Source: an uncultured Schlesneria sp.
Lineage (GTDB): Bacteria > Planctomycetota > Planctomycetia > Planctomycetales > Planctomycetaceae
DNA length: 64,000 bases
Direction: 5' to 3'
Assembly (NCBI GenBank): GCA_903904835.1
Contig: CAIVEI010000190.1
Coordinates: 28,084 to 92,083 of the forward strand
The position numbers were made by a program, and so were the translations under genes. Shown one piece after another: positions 26,160 through 34,722 of this stretch (position 1 is its first letter; every line of letters begins with the position of its first letter). Under the pieces are notes generated by a model. The model was given only the letters and a program-made list of their open reading frames with translations, ran no database searches and was not told where the DNA came from.

Positions 26160-28835
26160 CTACTTATCGAGGTGAGGCAGCTTCTTCATGGGGGCGCCAG
26201 CCGCATACCCATCGCTCGCACCTTTGACCGCAGGATTCGACTCTGCCGATAGCGCCACATCATCCGGCGTCAGGCTTGAGAAGGATTTGTCCGGCGTATT
26301 GACGACTTTCAAGTTGATCGACTGCACACCTTCATAATTCCGAGAGAAAGATTTCCACTGACTCTGATCAAACGGTGGAAAATTACCCGTCAATTGTGAT
26401 GTTGAGATATCGAGAAATGTTTCGATATTATTGTAAAAGTTGAGGTCCCCTTTCCATGAGAACGACTGTTCAAAGTCCATGAACTCGGCCAATCCACGCA
26501 TGGTAATCAACGGTCGATTCGGCCCGCATGAAATCACGTTATTGCGTGCGTCGACAAAAATCGTTGGCAATTTCTCGGTTAGTCCTCCCATCCCCTCGAC
26601 CGATAGCAGGCTTTGGCCAAGCAGGCACGTCACGTGTTCCAAGCCCAGCGAAATACTCTCTTTCTCCATTCCAACAGGGTTCATGACGAGCTTCAGTTGC
26701 AAAAGATTGCCATCCACGCCAACTACAGAATCCTTCAATTCAAACCTTGCAGGGACAGGGTCGCGCAGAACAATGAAATCACAAACTCCGCGGACGAAAC
26801 TTTCGGTTAACAACAGTTCGGGTGGAATCACAGGCATCCCGTTCTTTCTCAATCCCATCCCGTCCAGTCCTTGCCCGACCGGTGCTCGTTGTTCGACTAC
26901 ACAAGCCGCCTTGTTGTAGGGGTTCGTGATAGTGATCGTCACCCCCTTCAATTGCACTTTTTCTGGTCGTTCAAGTGAGAACATCGCCCACCGATCGGAA
27001 CTCACCCGATTAGGGACGACCATCACCAGATCGACGTTGACGAATTCGAGCAATCCGCCGGCCACCGTAATCATGTGCGGCTGTGCCCCGTCGGCTGCGA
27101 ACTCGTTGGGAGCGAACAGGATTGTTGGTCGATAGCCTTCGGCAGCGCGAATGATCAATTTCTTGTTTGGTAATCGAATCGGACGCTCGGCTTCACGAAC
27201 TCCGTTATATCTCAGTTCAATCGTGCTACCGACTTCGGCAGCTTCCGTACAAGCGGCTTCCAGGCTCGCATACGACTTACCATTCTTGATCTGAATGGCA
27301 GGGATCGAGTCCACCGATGACACCGCTATTTTTTCAGGCGTTAGCGATGACTTCGGCTTGTCGGATGTTGTTGAAGTCTCTGGTGTGCTTGTGCTATTCG
27401 TCGCTGGAATCGGTACGAAACTGATCGTTCCTGGGTCCTGCGTGACGGGTGGCAGTTTCTGATTCAAAAAATCCTTCGGAATCACAGAAACCTTCGGATC
27501 GTCAGCCGGTCGAGATGCCGTTTCAAGCGGTTTTGATTGCTGACTTGCCGCAGATACAGATCGTTCCAGATCACCTGTCTCAAGCGTGAAAGGGTCCGGC
27601 TGAGTTCGTTTACTCGCGACGGGATCACGCGGGAAAACGATGCGGGAAAAATCCGGATAAAATTGCACCGCTGCCACAAGCAGACACAACGCACATGTTG
27701 TTGCGACCCATCCAAAGTTGTTCTGCCAGAATGGAGGTTTGAATCGAGTTGCCGTCAACCAGACCTGGCCATCGATCGGTACGGCTCCCGCGCCAAGACT
27801 GCGAGCCACGATCAACAAATCGCGCAGCAAATCACCTGGCGATGCGTAACGCCGCGCCGGCAAGCTCGCCATCATTTTACGGACGACATGCGACAGCATG
27901 GGTGTCACGCGCCGATTCTTTTTCGCCGGATCTGGGGGATCTTTGTCCTGGTGATCCAATAGCTTTTGAAGAGCTGTTCCCTCGGGGTAAGGTGGCTCGC
28001 CGGTCAACATGTGATAGAGCGTGCAACCGAGCGAATAGATGTCGCTACGAACATCGACGCTATGCGGATCGCGGGCCTGCTCGGGCGAAATATAGTCGAA
28101 CGTCCCCAAAGTCGTTCCAGGAATCGTCAGCTCAAACGATGACTCTAACGACGTTTTTCTCGCCAGCCCCAAATCGACGAGCTTTGCACGGCCAAACGGC
28201 GTGATCAAGACATTTGATGGCTTGATATCACGGTGAATCACACCAGCAGTGGAGGTATGGTTCAAAGCCGCCGTTAACTGAATCGTGTAGTTGACCGCCT
28301 CGGCAGGCTCAAGCCAGCCTTTCGATCGAATCAAATCTCGAAGATTCTGACCAGGGACATATTCGTAAGCAATGTAGTGCAGGCCGGATTCTTCGCCCGA
28401 ATAGAAGACGCGGGCAATATTGTCGTGATCGAGTCTTGCGGCTGCCTGAGCTTCGTTCTGAAACCTTTGAACTGATGTTTGATCAAGCGCCAGCGACGGA
28501 GCCAGCACTTTTAACGCGACATCCCGCTTGAGACGTTCGTCTGACGCGAGAAATACGCTACCCATCCCCCCGACGCCGATCCGCTTCTGAATCGTAAAAT
28601 GCCCAATCGTAATTCCTGCCACATTTTCCGCATCGTGAGTGGTCGGGAAAAGACGAGGAACAAAGCTGTTTCCGTTTGCCGAGATCTCACCGGAAAGCCC
28701 ACTCGATGGCATCACACGAGGATTTGTAATCACCGTTTCCGGACCGGCACCTTTGCCGGAGCGCCACAAATAACCAAACCCTGATCCGGTACCACTACCG
28801 GATTCAGACTTCGGTTGATTCAGGCTGCTGGACAT
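26160..28835 (-). CDS. Transmembrane Ser/Thr protein kinase with large C-terminal sensor-like region
   Basis: 891 residues. The kinase domain spans about 79-345: glycine loop IGVGGMGSVFLA, lysine K109 (VALKVL), catalytic HRDIKPSNVL (D203) and DLGLAR (D221, Leu in place of the usual Phe). A single membrane helix lies near 375-395 (GWVATTCALCLLVAAVQFYP). After a Ser/Thr/Pro-rich linker (about 400-520), the last 370 residues are beta-rich, starting IQIKNGKSYASLEAAC, with rungs such as LIIRAAEGYRPTILF and LLEFVNVDLVMVV that suggest a parallel beta-helix. By topology this part is outside the cytoplasm. Such receptor-like kinases are common in planctomycetes. The signal is unknown. Confidence 0.9.
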   Translation of the reverse strand: MSSSLNQPKSESGSGTGSGFGYLWRSGKGAGPETVITNPRVMPSSGLSGEISANGNSFVPRLFPTTHDAENVAGITIGHFTIQKRIGVGGMGSVFLASDERLKRDVALKVLAPSLALDQTSVQRFQNEAQAAARLDHDNIARVFYSGEESGLHYIAYEYVPGQNLRDLIRSKGWLEPAEAVNYTIQLTAALNHTSTAGVIHRDIKPSNVLITPFGRAKLVDLGLARKTSLESSFELTIPGTTLGTFDYISPEQARDPHSVDVRSDIYSLGCTLYHMLTGEPPYPEGTALQKLLDHQDKDPPDPAKKNRRVTPMLSHVVRKMMASLPARRYASPGDLLRDLLIVARSLGAGAVPIDGQVWLTATRFKPPFWQNNFGWVATTCALCLLVAAVQFYPDFSRIVFPRDPVASKRTQPDPFTLETGDLERSVSAASQQSKPLETASRPADDPKVSVIPKDFLNQKLPPVTQDPGTISFVPIPATNSTSTPETSTTSDKPKSSLTPEKIAVSSVDSIPAIQIKNGKSYASLEAACTEAAEVGSTIELRYNGVREAERPIRLPNKKLIIRAAEGYRPTILFAPNEFAADGAQPHMITVAGGLLEFVNVDLVMVVPNRVSSDRWAMFSLERPEKVQLKGVTITITNPYNKAACVVEQRAPVGQGLDGMGLRKNGMPVIPPELLLTESFVRGVCDFIVLRDPVPARFELKDSVVGVDGNLLQLKLVMNPVGMEKESISLGLEHVTCLLGQSLLSVEGMGGLTEKLPTIFVDARNNVISCGPNRPLITMRGLAEFMDFEQSFSWKGDLNFYNNIETFLDISTSQLTGNFPPFDQSQWKSFSRNYEGVQSINLKVVNTPDKSFSSLTPDDVALSAESNPAVKGASDGYAAGAPMKKLPHLDK

Positions 28836-29151
28836 GATGCCCGCCAGGGAAAAAATTCGTGATATTCGTTAAAAAAGTAAATCTCGAAAACTCTGACGTG
28901 ATTCTTGTTATCAGCCACCACAAAGGGTTCCGCCGAAGCTTCCGCTCCATGAACCTAAAAAACTTTGACAACACTTAAAACGTCAGGTTTCTCAAGAAGG
29001 GACGCGAGAAACCAAATTCTGCTGAAGAAATTCAGCAATCCGACAAGTGAGAATGATGTTACTCAGATCCGGGGATCTCTCTTTGTATTCTTAAACGTGA
29101 CTCTTATTCTGACCATAGGGAATACCGAACTCGACCCAAATTGACGAAGAA
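28836..29151. other. Spacer with two adjacent hairpins (316 bp)
   Basis: Spacer between the kinase head and the tail of the small gene at 29152. It holds two neighbouring perfect hairpins: 28986-29013 (ggtttctc/gagaaacc, 12-nt loop) and 29020-29037 (tgctgaa/ttcagca, GAAA loop). They may end transcription of the small gene or form part of the kinase leader. No coding frame is credible. Confidence 0.45.
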
Positions 29152-29460
29152 TCAACCACTGATGCCTCGGTTTACTACCTCAGACACATCCTTTTGAATT
29201 GCGTTCAGATATTTTTCTAATGATTCGACCAAGCCGCCGGTAAACCGGTCACTTTCCACCACGGCAGAAACATAGCTTCGAATTGTCACATCGGCAACAG
29301 GCGGTGCGCCGGATGCCGGATCATGCTGGCGGCTTAACTTCTTAAGCTCATGAACTTTCGGTATAAATCCCAATTCTAGATGTTCCGCTAATTCACGGAG
29401 GACATGCCCGGCATCGCGCAGCTTTTCGCGGAGCGTCAGTTGATCAATGGAGGAACTCAT
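29152..29460 (-). CDS. Small helical protein of unknown function
   Basis: 102 residues, not recognised. It is predicted mainly helical by composition (LREKLRDAGHVLRELAEHLEL, then SLEKYLNAIQKDVSEVVN), hydrophilic, without signal peptide or membrane helix. It stands alone between the kinase gene and the divergent phosphoesterase gene (102-bp spacer). The ATG at 29460 is followed by a plausible N-terminus (MSSSIDQLTLREKL), and the codon use resembles neighbouring genes, so it is likely real. Confidence 0.6.
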   Translation of the reverse strand: MSSSIDQLTLREKLRDAGHVLRELAEHLELGFIPKVHELKKLSRQHDPASGAPPVADVTIRSYVSAVVESDRFTGGLVESLEKYLNAIQKDVSEVVNRGISG

Positions 29461-29562
29461 GAAAGGTTCTTGTCAAACGAGTTCGATAGCGAAATGATGG
29501 CCTATTAGACCGTTCCCTGATGTCAATCGTCAAGACGGATTGGACTTTCTGGAGTGTAGACG

Positions 29563-30267
29563 ATGAAAATCCTCATTCTTGCCGATATTCATGCGAACTC
29601 GATCGCACTGCAATCCATTCAAGAAAAATTTGATGTCTGCCTGTTTTTAGGCGATCTGGTCGAATACGGCGTCGATCCGATTCCCTGCATTGACTGGGTG
29701 CGAACGCATGCAACCGGCGCGATACGCGGAAACCACGATCACTCGGTTGCTCAACGAGTTCCCCCACCGTTCGGAACCGGGTTTCGTAAACTGGCCGGGG
29801 CGACCCGACAACTCCACTGGAACATTCTTCGCCCTTCGCACCTGAAATATCTGACTCAATTGCCTGTGACTCAGAACCTGGTGATCGACGGGCAGCGATT
29901 TCATCTGGTCCACGCAACGCCGCGTGATCCGATGGATGAATATCTCGCGGCTGATGCTGAAGGCTGGCAACGCCGGTTGACCAATTTCGACGTCGATTTC
30001 GTCTGCGTAGGACACACCCACATTCCCTTTCATCTCGATCTGGGGACTTGCCAGGTCTTAAATCCAGGGAGTGTCGGGCAACCACGCGACGGCGACCCGC
30101 GAGCCGCCTACGCGATCATTGAAAATGGTCGAGTTGAGTTAAAGCGAATCGAATATGACGTCGAAGCGGCCGTCAGGCAATTGCAGAACAGCGGGATCGA
30201 TCAAGAGTTGATCGACCTCGCTTCGCAAACGTTGAGGACGGGCGGTCGCCCTAAAGCCGCACCGTGA
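29563..30267 (+). CDS. Metallophosphoesterase (YfcE/MJ0936-like)
   Basis: 234 residues. Calcineurin-like fold with all metal-binding motifs: D8-x-H10 in LADIHAN, FLGDLVEYG (GD), GNHDHS (GNHD/E) and VGHTHIPF (GHTH). Members hydrolyse phosphodiesters or phosphomonoesters with two metal ions in the cytoplasm. The physiological substrate is not clear. The 3' end converges with pckA with only 3 bp between the stop codons, so transcripts must overlap or end inside coding DNA. Confidence 0.9.
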   Translation: MKILILADIHANSIALQSIQEKFDVCLFLGDLVEYGVDPIPCIDWVRTHATGAIRGNHDHSVAQRVPPPFGTGFRKLAGATRQLHWNILRPSHLKYLTQLPVTQNLVIDGQRFHLVHATPRDPMDEYLAADAEGWQRRLTNFDVDFVCVGHTHIPFHLDLGTCQVLNPGSVGQPRDGDPRAAYAIIENGRVELKRIEYDVEAAVRQLQNSGIDQELIDLASQTLRTGGRPKAAP

Positions 30268-30270
30268 CTA

Positions 30271-31848
30271 TTACCCTTCCATTGAGGCCTTTATCACGCC
30301 GCCTGACTGGAACTGCGCAAATGTTTCCCCAAACAAAGCGGCTAACTTCTTTGCACTCGTTTCATACGCAGCGCGATCCGACCATGCTTTACTCGGGTCA
30401 AGAATCTCACTCGGCACGTTCGAACACCGCGTGATCACATTCAGCCCGAAGATCGGGTCGACATGGGTCGGTGCATCTTTGAGTTCACCTGAATGAATCG
30501 CATCGATTATCGATCGCGTATACGCCAGCTTCATCCGTGAACCCGTTCCGTATGCACCGCCGCTCCAGCCTGTATTGACCAGCCAGACTTTGGCATTGTG
30601 AGTTCGAATTCGTTCCGCCAGCAGGTCGGCATACTTCTGCGGATGCCAGACGAGGAACGGACCACCGAAGCAGGGTGAAAACGTGGCCTGAGGTTCTTTT
30701 ACACCGACTTCGGTGCCGGCGATCTTCGCCGTGTAGCCGTTGACGAAGTGGAACATCGCCTGTTCTGGAGTCAGGCGACTGACTGGCGGCAATACACCGA
30801 ACGCATCGCACGTCAAAAAGATGACGTCTGTCGGATGACCAGCAACACAAGGAATTTTTGCATTCGTCACGTACTCGATCGGATAAGCCCCGCGAGTATT
30901 CTGTGTGATCGACGAATTATTGAAATCAACGTGATGATGCGCATCGTCATAGACGACGTTTTCCAGCACCGCACCATAGCGCAAGGCCTGGAAAATCTCT
31001 GGTTCAGACTCACGCGAAAGATAAATCGCTTTCGCGTAACAGCCCCCTTCAATGTTGAAAATCCCTTCGTTCGACCAGCAATGTTCATCATCACCAATCA
31101 ACGATCGACGCGGATCAGCCGAGAGGGTGGTTTTACCAGTTCCCGATAAACCGAACAGAATCGACGATTGGCCCGTTACACGATCGGCCGTGGCGGAACA
31201 ATGCATCGACAGGACACCCCGTTTGGGCATCAGGTAATTCATGATGGTGAAGATCCCCTTCTTCATCTCACCGGCATACTCGGTGCCGAGAATGACGACT
31301 TCACCATTTTCAAAGCTGACGTCAACACTCGTCGTGGATGTCATGCCCGTTGTATATCGATTGGCCGGGAATCGACCGGCGTTGTAGATCACGAAGTCAG
31401 GCTTGCCAAAGGTCTCCAACTGTTCGTCCGTCGGACGAATCAGCATCTGATGCATAAACAACGCATGATAAGGCCGCGAACAGATGACACGAACTTTAAT
31501 CTGATACCGAGGGTCCCAGCCGGCAAATGCGTCCACGACATAAAGTCGGTCACGCGTGTTGAGATAGTCTTTCGCCCGCTCACGATTGATCGAGAAGGTG
31601 GCATCGTCCAACGGAAAGTTGACCGGTCCCCACCAGATATCATCCGAAGACGCCGAGTTCTTCACCAGCCGTTTATCTTGCGGCGACCGCCCAGTCTTCT
31701 CACCCGAATACGCGATCAGTGCACCCGAATTGGAGATGCGTGTCCCCGGTTCGTACCGGATCGCTTCTTCATACAACTGAGAAGGGTCAGCGTTACGCAA
31801 AATCGTCTGCACATTCAGCCCATGTACAGACAAATCAAATTTCGACAT
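30271..31848 (-). CDS. pckA: Phosphoenolpyruvate carboxykinase (ATP)
   Basis: 525 residues from the ATG at 31848, chosen because AGGAGAGA lies 3 bp upstream; the frame is open to 31869. It converts oxaloacetate and ATP to PEP and CO2 at the entry to gluconeogenesis. Marks of the ATP type are present: GEKTGRSPQDKRLV near 48, MLMPKRGVLSMHCSA near 205, the P-loop GLSGTGKTTLSADP near 235, DDEHCWSNEGIFNIEGGCYAK near 255 and an adenine-site segment GGAYGTGSRM near 435. The length is typical. It is a single-gene unit. Confidence 0.97.
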   Translation of the reverse strand: MSKFDLSVHGLNVQTILRNADPSQLYEEAIRYEPGTRISNSGALIAYSGEKTGRSPQDKRLVKNSASSDDIWWGPVNFPLDDATFSINRERAKDYLNTRDRLYVVDAFAGWDPRYQIKVRVICSRPYHALFMHQMLIRPTDEQLETFGKPDFVIYNAGRFPANRYTTGMTSTTSVDVSFENGEVVILGTEYAGEMKKGIFTIMNYLMPKRGVLSMHCSATADRVTGQSSILFGLSGTGKTTLSADPRRSLIGDDEHCWSNEGIFNIEGGCYAKAIYLSRESEPEIFQALRYGAVLENVVYDDAHHHVDFNNSSITQNTRGAYPIEYVTNAKIPCVAGHPTDVIFLTCDAFGVLPPVSRLTPEQAMFHFVNGYTAKIAGTEVGVKEPQATFSPCFGGPFLVWHPQKYADLLAERIRTHNAKVWLVNTGWSGGAYGTGSRMKLAYTRSIIDAIHSGELKDAPTHVDPIFGLNVITRCSNVPSEILDPSKAWSDRAAYETSAKKLAALFGETFAQFQSGGVIKASMEG

Positions 31849-31851
31849 CAG

Positions 31852-31859
31852 TCTCTCCT
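31852..31859 (-). promoter_or_regulatory. Ribosome-binding site deciding the pckA start
   Basis: Minus strand AGGAGAGA immediately before the ATG at 31848. It lies inside the frame that would be coding if the upstream start at 31869 were used, which argues for the shorter protein. Confidence 0.7.
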
Positions 31860-32008
31860 GAGAGCCCAAGTACTCCTACGATCCATCCGAGCGCGCCGAC
31901 AGATGATAACAGATCACCGAAAGATCATCCTCCCTCAGAATACAACCGAGTCCTTCTTCTGTGCCTTTCTTCGTAACATAGGCTTCAGCCCGTGTGCCGC
32001 AACGAATC

Positions 32009-32025
32009 GTCGGCTTCCAGCCGAC
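32009..32025. repeat. Short hairpin (gtcggct/agccgac) after the S9 peptidase gene
   Basis: Perfect 7-bp stem with a 3-base loop, followed by a (CA)n run. It lies 39 bp beyond the S9 peptidase stop. The same core occurs at 34636-34656 on the other side of that gene. Confidence 0.7.
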
Positions 32026-32043
32026 ACACACACACACACACAC
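32024..32043. repeat. (CA)10 dinucleotide run
   Basis: Uninterrupted alternating AC run of about 20 bases in the spacer between S9 peptidase and pckA. It is prone to slippage but non-coding. Confidence 0.85.
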
Positions 32044-32063
32044 TGCTTGCTCGCAAACCCAAG

Positions 32064-34418
32064 TCAATCCGTCTTCTTAACCAATAAGCAATCACGCAAA
32101 TAATTCGTCATCAATGAATAGAAATGCAAAACCGTATTCTTCCCTTCATTGATCGCATGTGACCGCGCCGGATAAGGCATGACGGTAAACCGCTTGTTAT
32201 GGGCGATCAGCTCATTGATCAGCATTTCGGTCCCCTGGTAGTGGCCGTTGTCATCTCCGGTTCCATGAACCAGCAGCAGGTTGCCACGTAGCTGTTTGGC
32301 GTACGTGATCGGCGAGCCAAACCGATATCCGTCGGCGTTAGCGGCCGGCAATCCCATATACCGTTCCTGATAGATCGTGTCGTAAAGCAACTGATCCGAA
32401 TTGGGAGCAACAGCGATCGCCGTATGATACAGGTCGGGATAGCGGAAGAGGGCGTTCAGGCTCATGCTGCCGCCGCCGCTCCAACCCCAGATCCCCACCC
32501 GATCTGAATCGGCGAAACTCCAGCGTTTGAGCAAAGCTCGCGCGGCTGCGGCTTGTTCTTCCGGCGCGATCATGCCAATCTTGCGATAAACAGACTTTCG
32601 CCAATCCCGCCCGCGTGGCGCATTCGTTCCTCGATTATCCAAGCTGGCAACCAGAAAACCTTGCTGTGCGAGCATCCAATGCCATAGTCCACGCGATCCC
32701 TGCCACGAGTCTTGCACCGTCTGGCCGTGCGGCTCGCCGTAGACGTAGAACAGCAATGGATATTTTCGATTCGGATTCATCAATGGTGGCTTCAGACACC
32801 AGCCGTCGAGAAGTATTTCGTCACCGATATCAACCCGAAAAAACTCGGCGGCTGGTCGGTCAAGTTGCGCGAGCTTTTCCCTCAGCTTCGCGTTGTCAGC
32901 CAACACGCGGATCGTACTGTGGTCAGCCAGCCGAATCAGTTCAACGACCGATGGCGTGGTGAACGTCGAGTATTTGTGGATGGCCCAGTTCGTATCTGGC
33001 GAAATGTCGTAAGTATGCCAACCGGGCTGATTCAGCGGCGACAGTCGTTCTGGTTTCCCGCCAGCAAGCGGCACTCGATACAGGTAGCGCTGCGTCGGAT
33101 TATCCGGTGACGCCGCGAAGTAAAGCCGCCCATGAACCTCGTCGATCACTTCCACCTTCAGCACATCGAATTCGCCGCTCGTCACTGGGGAAAATTCACC
33201 CCCATCGACACTAACCCGATAGAGATGCCGCCACCCGCTCCGTTCGCTCAACCAGACAAACCCCTTGCCCTTGTTAACCCACCGCACGGGGTTCTCATTC
33301 TCCAACCAGGTCGGATCGCTTTCAGTGAGAATCGTTCGGCTCTCGGTGGTCGTCACGTCCCACAGCATGACTCGGTTGATGTTCTGCAGGCGATTCATCT
33401 GCTGGATCAAAATCGCCTTGCTGTCAGGCCCCCACTCCATCTGTGGCAGATAATGTTCGCGCGGATCACCCGGCAGGTCCAGCCAACGGACCTCGCCACC
33501 TGCGGTGCTGACGACACCGATTCGACTGGCTGAATTCGTCTTGCCGACCTTGGGATAGGGGAACGACGTGACGACGGGATAGGTTCCCTGAGTATTGTCG
33601 ATGAGGTGAAAATCTTCGACCAATGTGGTGTCAAAATTCCAGAAGGCGATCGACTTGCCATCAGGGCTCCAGCGATATCCATCACGGATCATCAACTCTT
33701 CTTCATTGACCCAGTCTGCAGTCCCATTGATCAGCCTGGCAGATCCGTTTGTCGTCAGCGCCGTGATGCGTAGATCATTCACATCCTGAACGTAAAGATT
33801 TTGAGCGCGAACAAACGCGACGCGCGAGCCATCCGGCGAAAACTTGGCAAACATCAATGTCGAAGGTGCTGCATCGCCCCCCAGCTTCTTCAGCTCCCGA
33901 GTGGCAACATCCAGAACCCAGTAATCCCCCCGGGTGTTGAGCCGCCAGACGCGTCGACTGTTTGTGTAGATCAAAAGCTTTGATTCATCCGCCGAAAACG
34001 CAAAACCATCGACAGAGAGCGGGTTTGACTCACCAGGCGGAATGAACAAATTGGCCGGTACCACGACCTCCTCTTTGCCGCTGGCCGCATCAATACGAAC
34101 CAAAGCCTGGCTCTCGCCTGCTGCCTTCGACCCGTGCAGAGTAAAATAGGCTCCCCCCAATTTGCTCCACGTGATCATCCCGAGTTTCTCTTCCTGGAAC
34201 TCCTCTGCCGAGAAGATGCGTTCCACGGTCAATAGGCGAGATAAATCGTTGGATTTCATTGGGGCTCTGGCTGTCTGTGCATCGAGTTGAGGATCGGTCA
34301 TCGCGACTTGCTGTCTACAGCTTGCGGACGACTCAGCGATCGCTTCCGTGATGTCGTCGTTCTGCAACAAGCATGCCGCAACGGAAACGACAAATATCAT
34401 TGTGAACAGATTCATCAA
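32064..34418 (-). CDS. S9 family (dipeptidyl-peptidase IV-like) serine peptidase
   Basis: 784 residues. The N-terminal hydrophobic segment (FTMIFVVSVAACLL) indicates export. Residues about 60-510 form a DPP-IV-type beta-propeller (repeated FSADESKLLIYTNS, FSPDGSRVAFVRA, WSPDGKSIAFW blades). The C-terminal alpha/beta-hydrolase domain carries nucleophile Ser in GIWGWSGGGSMSL, Asp in VHGTGDDNGHY and His in YPARSHAIN. The protein should cleave dipeptides, often after Pro, in the periplasm. It is a single gene flanked on both sides by similar short hairpins. Confidence 0.92.
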   Translation of the reverse strand: MMNLFTMIFVVSVAACLLQNDDITEAIAESSASCRQQVAMTDPQLDAQTARAPMKSNDLSRLLTVERIFSAEEFQEEKLGMITWSKLGGAYFTLHGSKAAGESQALVRIDAASGKEEVVVPANLFIPPGESNPLSVDGFAFSADESKLLIYTNSRRVWRLNTRGDYWVLDVATRELKKLGGDAAPSTLMFAKFSPDGSRVAFVRAQNLYVQDVNDLRITALTTNGSARLINGTADWVNEEELMIRDGYRWSPDGKSIAFWNFDTTLVEDFHLIDNTQGTYPVVTSFPYPKVGKTNSASRIGVVSTAGGEVRWLDLPGDPREHYLPQMEWGPDSKAILIQQMNRLQNINRVMLWDVTTTESRTILTESDPTWLENENPVRWVNKGKGFVWLSERSGWRHLYRVSVDGGEFSPVTSGEFDVLKVEVIDEVHGRLYFAASPDNPTQRYLYRVPLAGGKPERLSPLNQPGWHTYDISPDTNWAIHKYSTFTTPSVVELIRLADHSTIRVLADNAKLREKLAQLDRPAAEFFRVDIGDEILLDGWCLKPPLMNPNRKYPLLFYVYGEPHGQTVQDSWQGSRGLWHWMLAQQGFLVASLDNRGTNAPRGRDWRKSVYRKIGMIAPEEQAAAARALLKRWSFADSDRVGIWGWSGGGSMSLNALFRYPDLYHTAIAVAPNSDQLLYDTIYQERYMGLPAANADGYRFGSPITYAKQLRGNLLLVHGTGDDNGHYQGTEMLINELIAHNKRFTVMPYPARSHAINEGKNTVLHFYSLMTNYLRDCLLVKKTD

Positions 34419-34722
34419 AGGCTTTCCAGAAGTGACATCGAGTTCATGCGATGAGGTTTACTGCGTCCCCTTGATTCTATCGAACAACCATACCAGCCCG
34501 CCAACATCAGGCAAGGCGCAATGAAATAGGCCATAACTTCTTGAGTTGCATTGGCAGAAAAGAACAGGCCGCGTAAGAACTCTACGACTCTGCGGATTCT
34601 TTTTTTTCGATTCAACCTTTGCCCACCTAAACCTCGTGTCGGCTTTCAGCCGACACTACCGACCTCGTTACTGGGGGGGGGCAGAGCTGCGCTGTCTCGT
34701 GGTTGCGTTGAAAACATTTCCG
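34419..34722. other. Spacer with hairpin and G9 run (304 bp)
   Basis: Spacer between the S9 peptidase head and the tail of the large HEAT-like gene. It contains the hairpin at 34636-34656 and a run of nine G at 34673-34681. No coding frame is credible. The S9 promoter should lie at its left side. Confidence 0.5.
34636..34656. repeat. Perfect hairpin gtgtcggct/agccgacac
   Basis: A 9-bp perfect stem with a 3-base loop (ttc), located 67 bp beyond the stop of the large gene. It could help terminate that transcript, or be a copy of a dispersed element. A related hairpin sits at 32009-32025. Confidence 0.75.

Noticed and set aside
31168..32103. 311-codon open frame on the plus strand
   Set aside because: It lies opposite pckA, whose protein sequence is unmistakable; the frame is a shadow without any domain.
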